From NCBI GenBank assembly GCA_045614605.1, contig JAZLDH010000008.1:1-22058 (forward strand): a DNA stretch of 22,058 bases, written 5' to 3'. Shown here in pieces: positions 21,959 through 22,058 of the stretch. The translations under genes and the position numbers were made by a program. The notes under the pieces are model-generated. The model was not told the origin of the DNA. It did no database searches and saw only the letters and a list, made by a program, of their open reading frames with translations. The stretch comes from Onthomorpha sp937906975. Its GTDB lineage: Bacteria > Bacteroidota > Bacteroidia > Bacteroidales > P3. Within the stretch, counting starts at the first letter, position 1. Each line of letters opens with the position of its first letter.

Positions 21959-22058
21959 TCTGGCAGCGACCTACTTTCCCACTTGGTGTAGCAGTATCAT
22001 CGGCGATGCAGGGCTTAACTTCTCTGTTCGGAATGGTAAGAGGTGTTCACCTGCTCTA
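21959..22058 (-). rRNA. rrf: 5S ribosomal RNA (5' end beyond the right edge)
   Basis: The reverse complement reads from GAGCAGGTGAACACCTCTTA through the conserved CCGAACAGAGAAGTTAAGCC loop to GTGGGAAAGTAGGTCGCTGC and CAGAT. About 100 nt are present; roughly 10-15 nt of the 5' end lie outside. 5S is normally last in the bacterial order 16S-23S-5S, so the rest of the operon should lie to the right. The exact 3' end is uncertain by a few bases. Confidence 0.95.

Noticed and set aside
1..22058. CRISPR array, tRNA genes, insertion sequences or integrase
   Set aside because: I searched by eye for regularly spaced repeats, tRNA-like cloverleaf text and transposase motifs and found none; a computed scan would be more certain.

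Overview
The window looks like a low-GC Bacteroidota chromosome, most likely Bacteroidales. The evidence is the TTTG-N19-TAnnTTTG promoters typical of this phylum, the absence of Shine-Dalgarno sequences, Bacteroidota-type LptD, FeoB and Na/Pi transporter sequences, a large Ig/PKD-repeat surface protein of the kind exported by type IX secretion, and a 5S rRNA at the right edge. I cannot name a genus.

Layout. (1) 1-2475, minus: 5' part of a very large secreted surface protein that runs off the left edge. (2) 2569-6766, minus: a compact four-gene operon (SPOR-domain N-acetylmuramoyl-L-alanine amidase, MlaD/MCE lipid-transport protein, radical SAM protein, and a FeoB-like iron permease without its GTPase domain), read from a textbook promoter. 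(3) 6844-9390, plus: lptD, divergent from the amidase; the two promoters overlap in a 77-bp gap. A 17-bp perfect hairpin ends it. (4) 9473-11164, minus: Na/Pi symporter with a PhoU-like tail. (5) 11249-12433: a small exported hypothetical protein (minus) divergent from an ECF sigma factor (plus). The 294-bp gap between them holds a clear promoter, a long unexplained inverted repeat and a sigma-54-like element.

(6) 12588-20621, minus: the accessory part. Seven tightly spaced genes form one probable anti-phage operon. In transcription order they are: a nuclease-fused N6-adenine methyltransferase (an HsdR-type PD-(D/E)xK domain at the N-terminus), a two-TRD specificity subunit, a putative abortive-infection membrane protein (putAbiC type), an unrecognised 194-aa protein, a Septu-like ATPase (PtuA), an HNH nuclease (PtuB, TIGR02646 type) and a GIY-YIG/DUF4357 nuclease. 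There is no HsdR translocase, integrase or transposase. The operon thus carries three different nuclease folds, one modification/recognition module, an SMC-like ATPase and a membrane effector candidate. This is the most interesting part of the window.

(7) 20762-21460, minus: an unrecognised helical protein. (8) 21461-21958: about 500 bp without a convincing gene, holding a hairpin, a pyrimidine-rich tract with octamer repeats, and the terminator of an rRNA operon. (9) 21959-22058, minus: the 3' part of a 5S rRNA, the end of an rRNA operon entering from the right.

The amidase, MlaD and LptD together suggest an envelope-biogenesis locus. The defence operon lies between the ECF sigma factor and the rRNA operon, a position consistent with acquisition by transfer, although no mobility gene is visible here.
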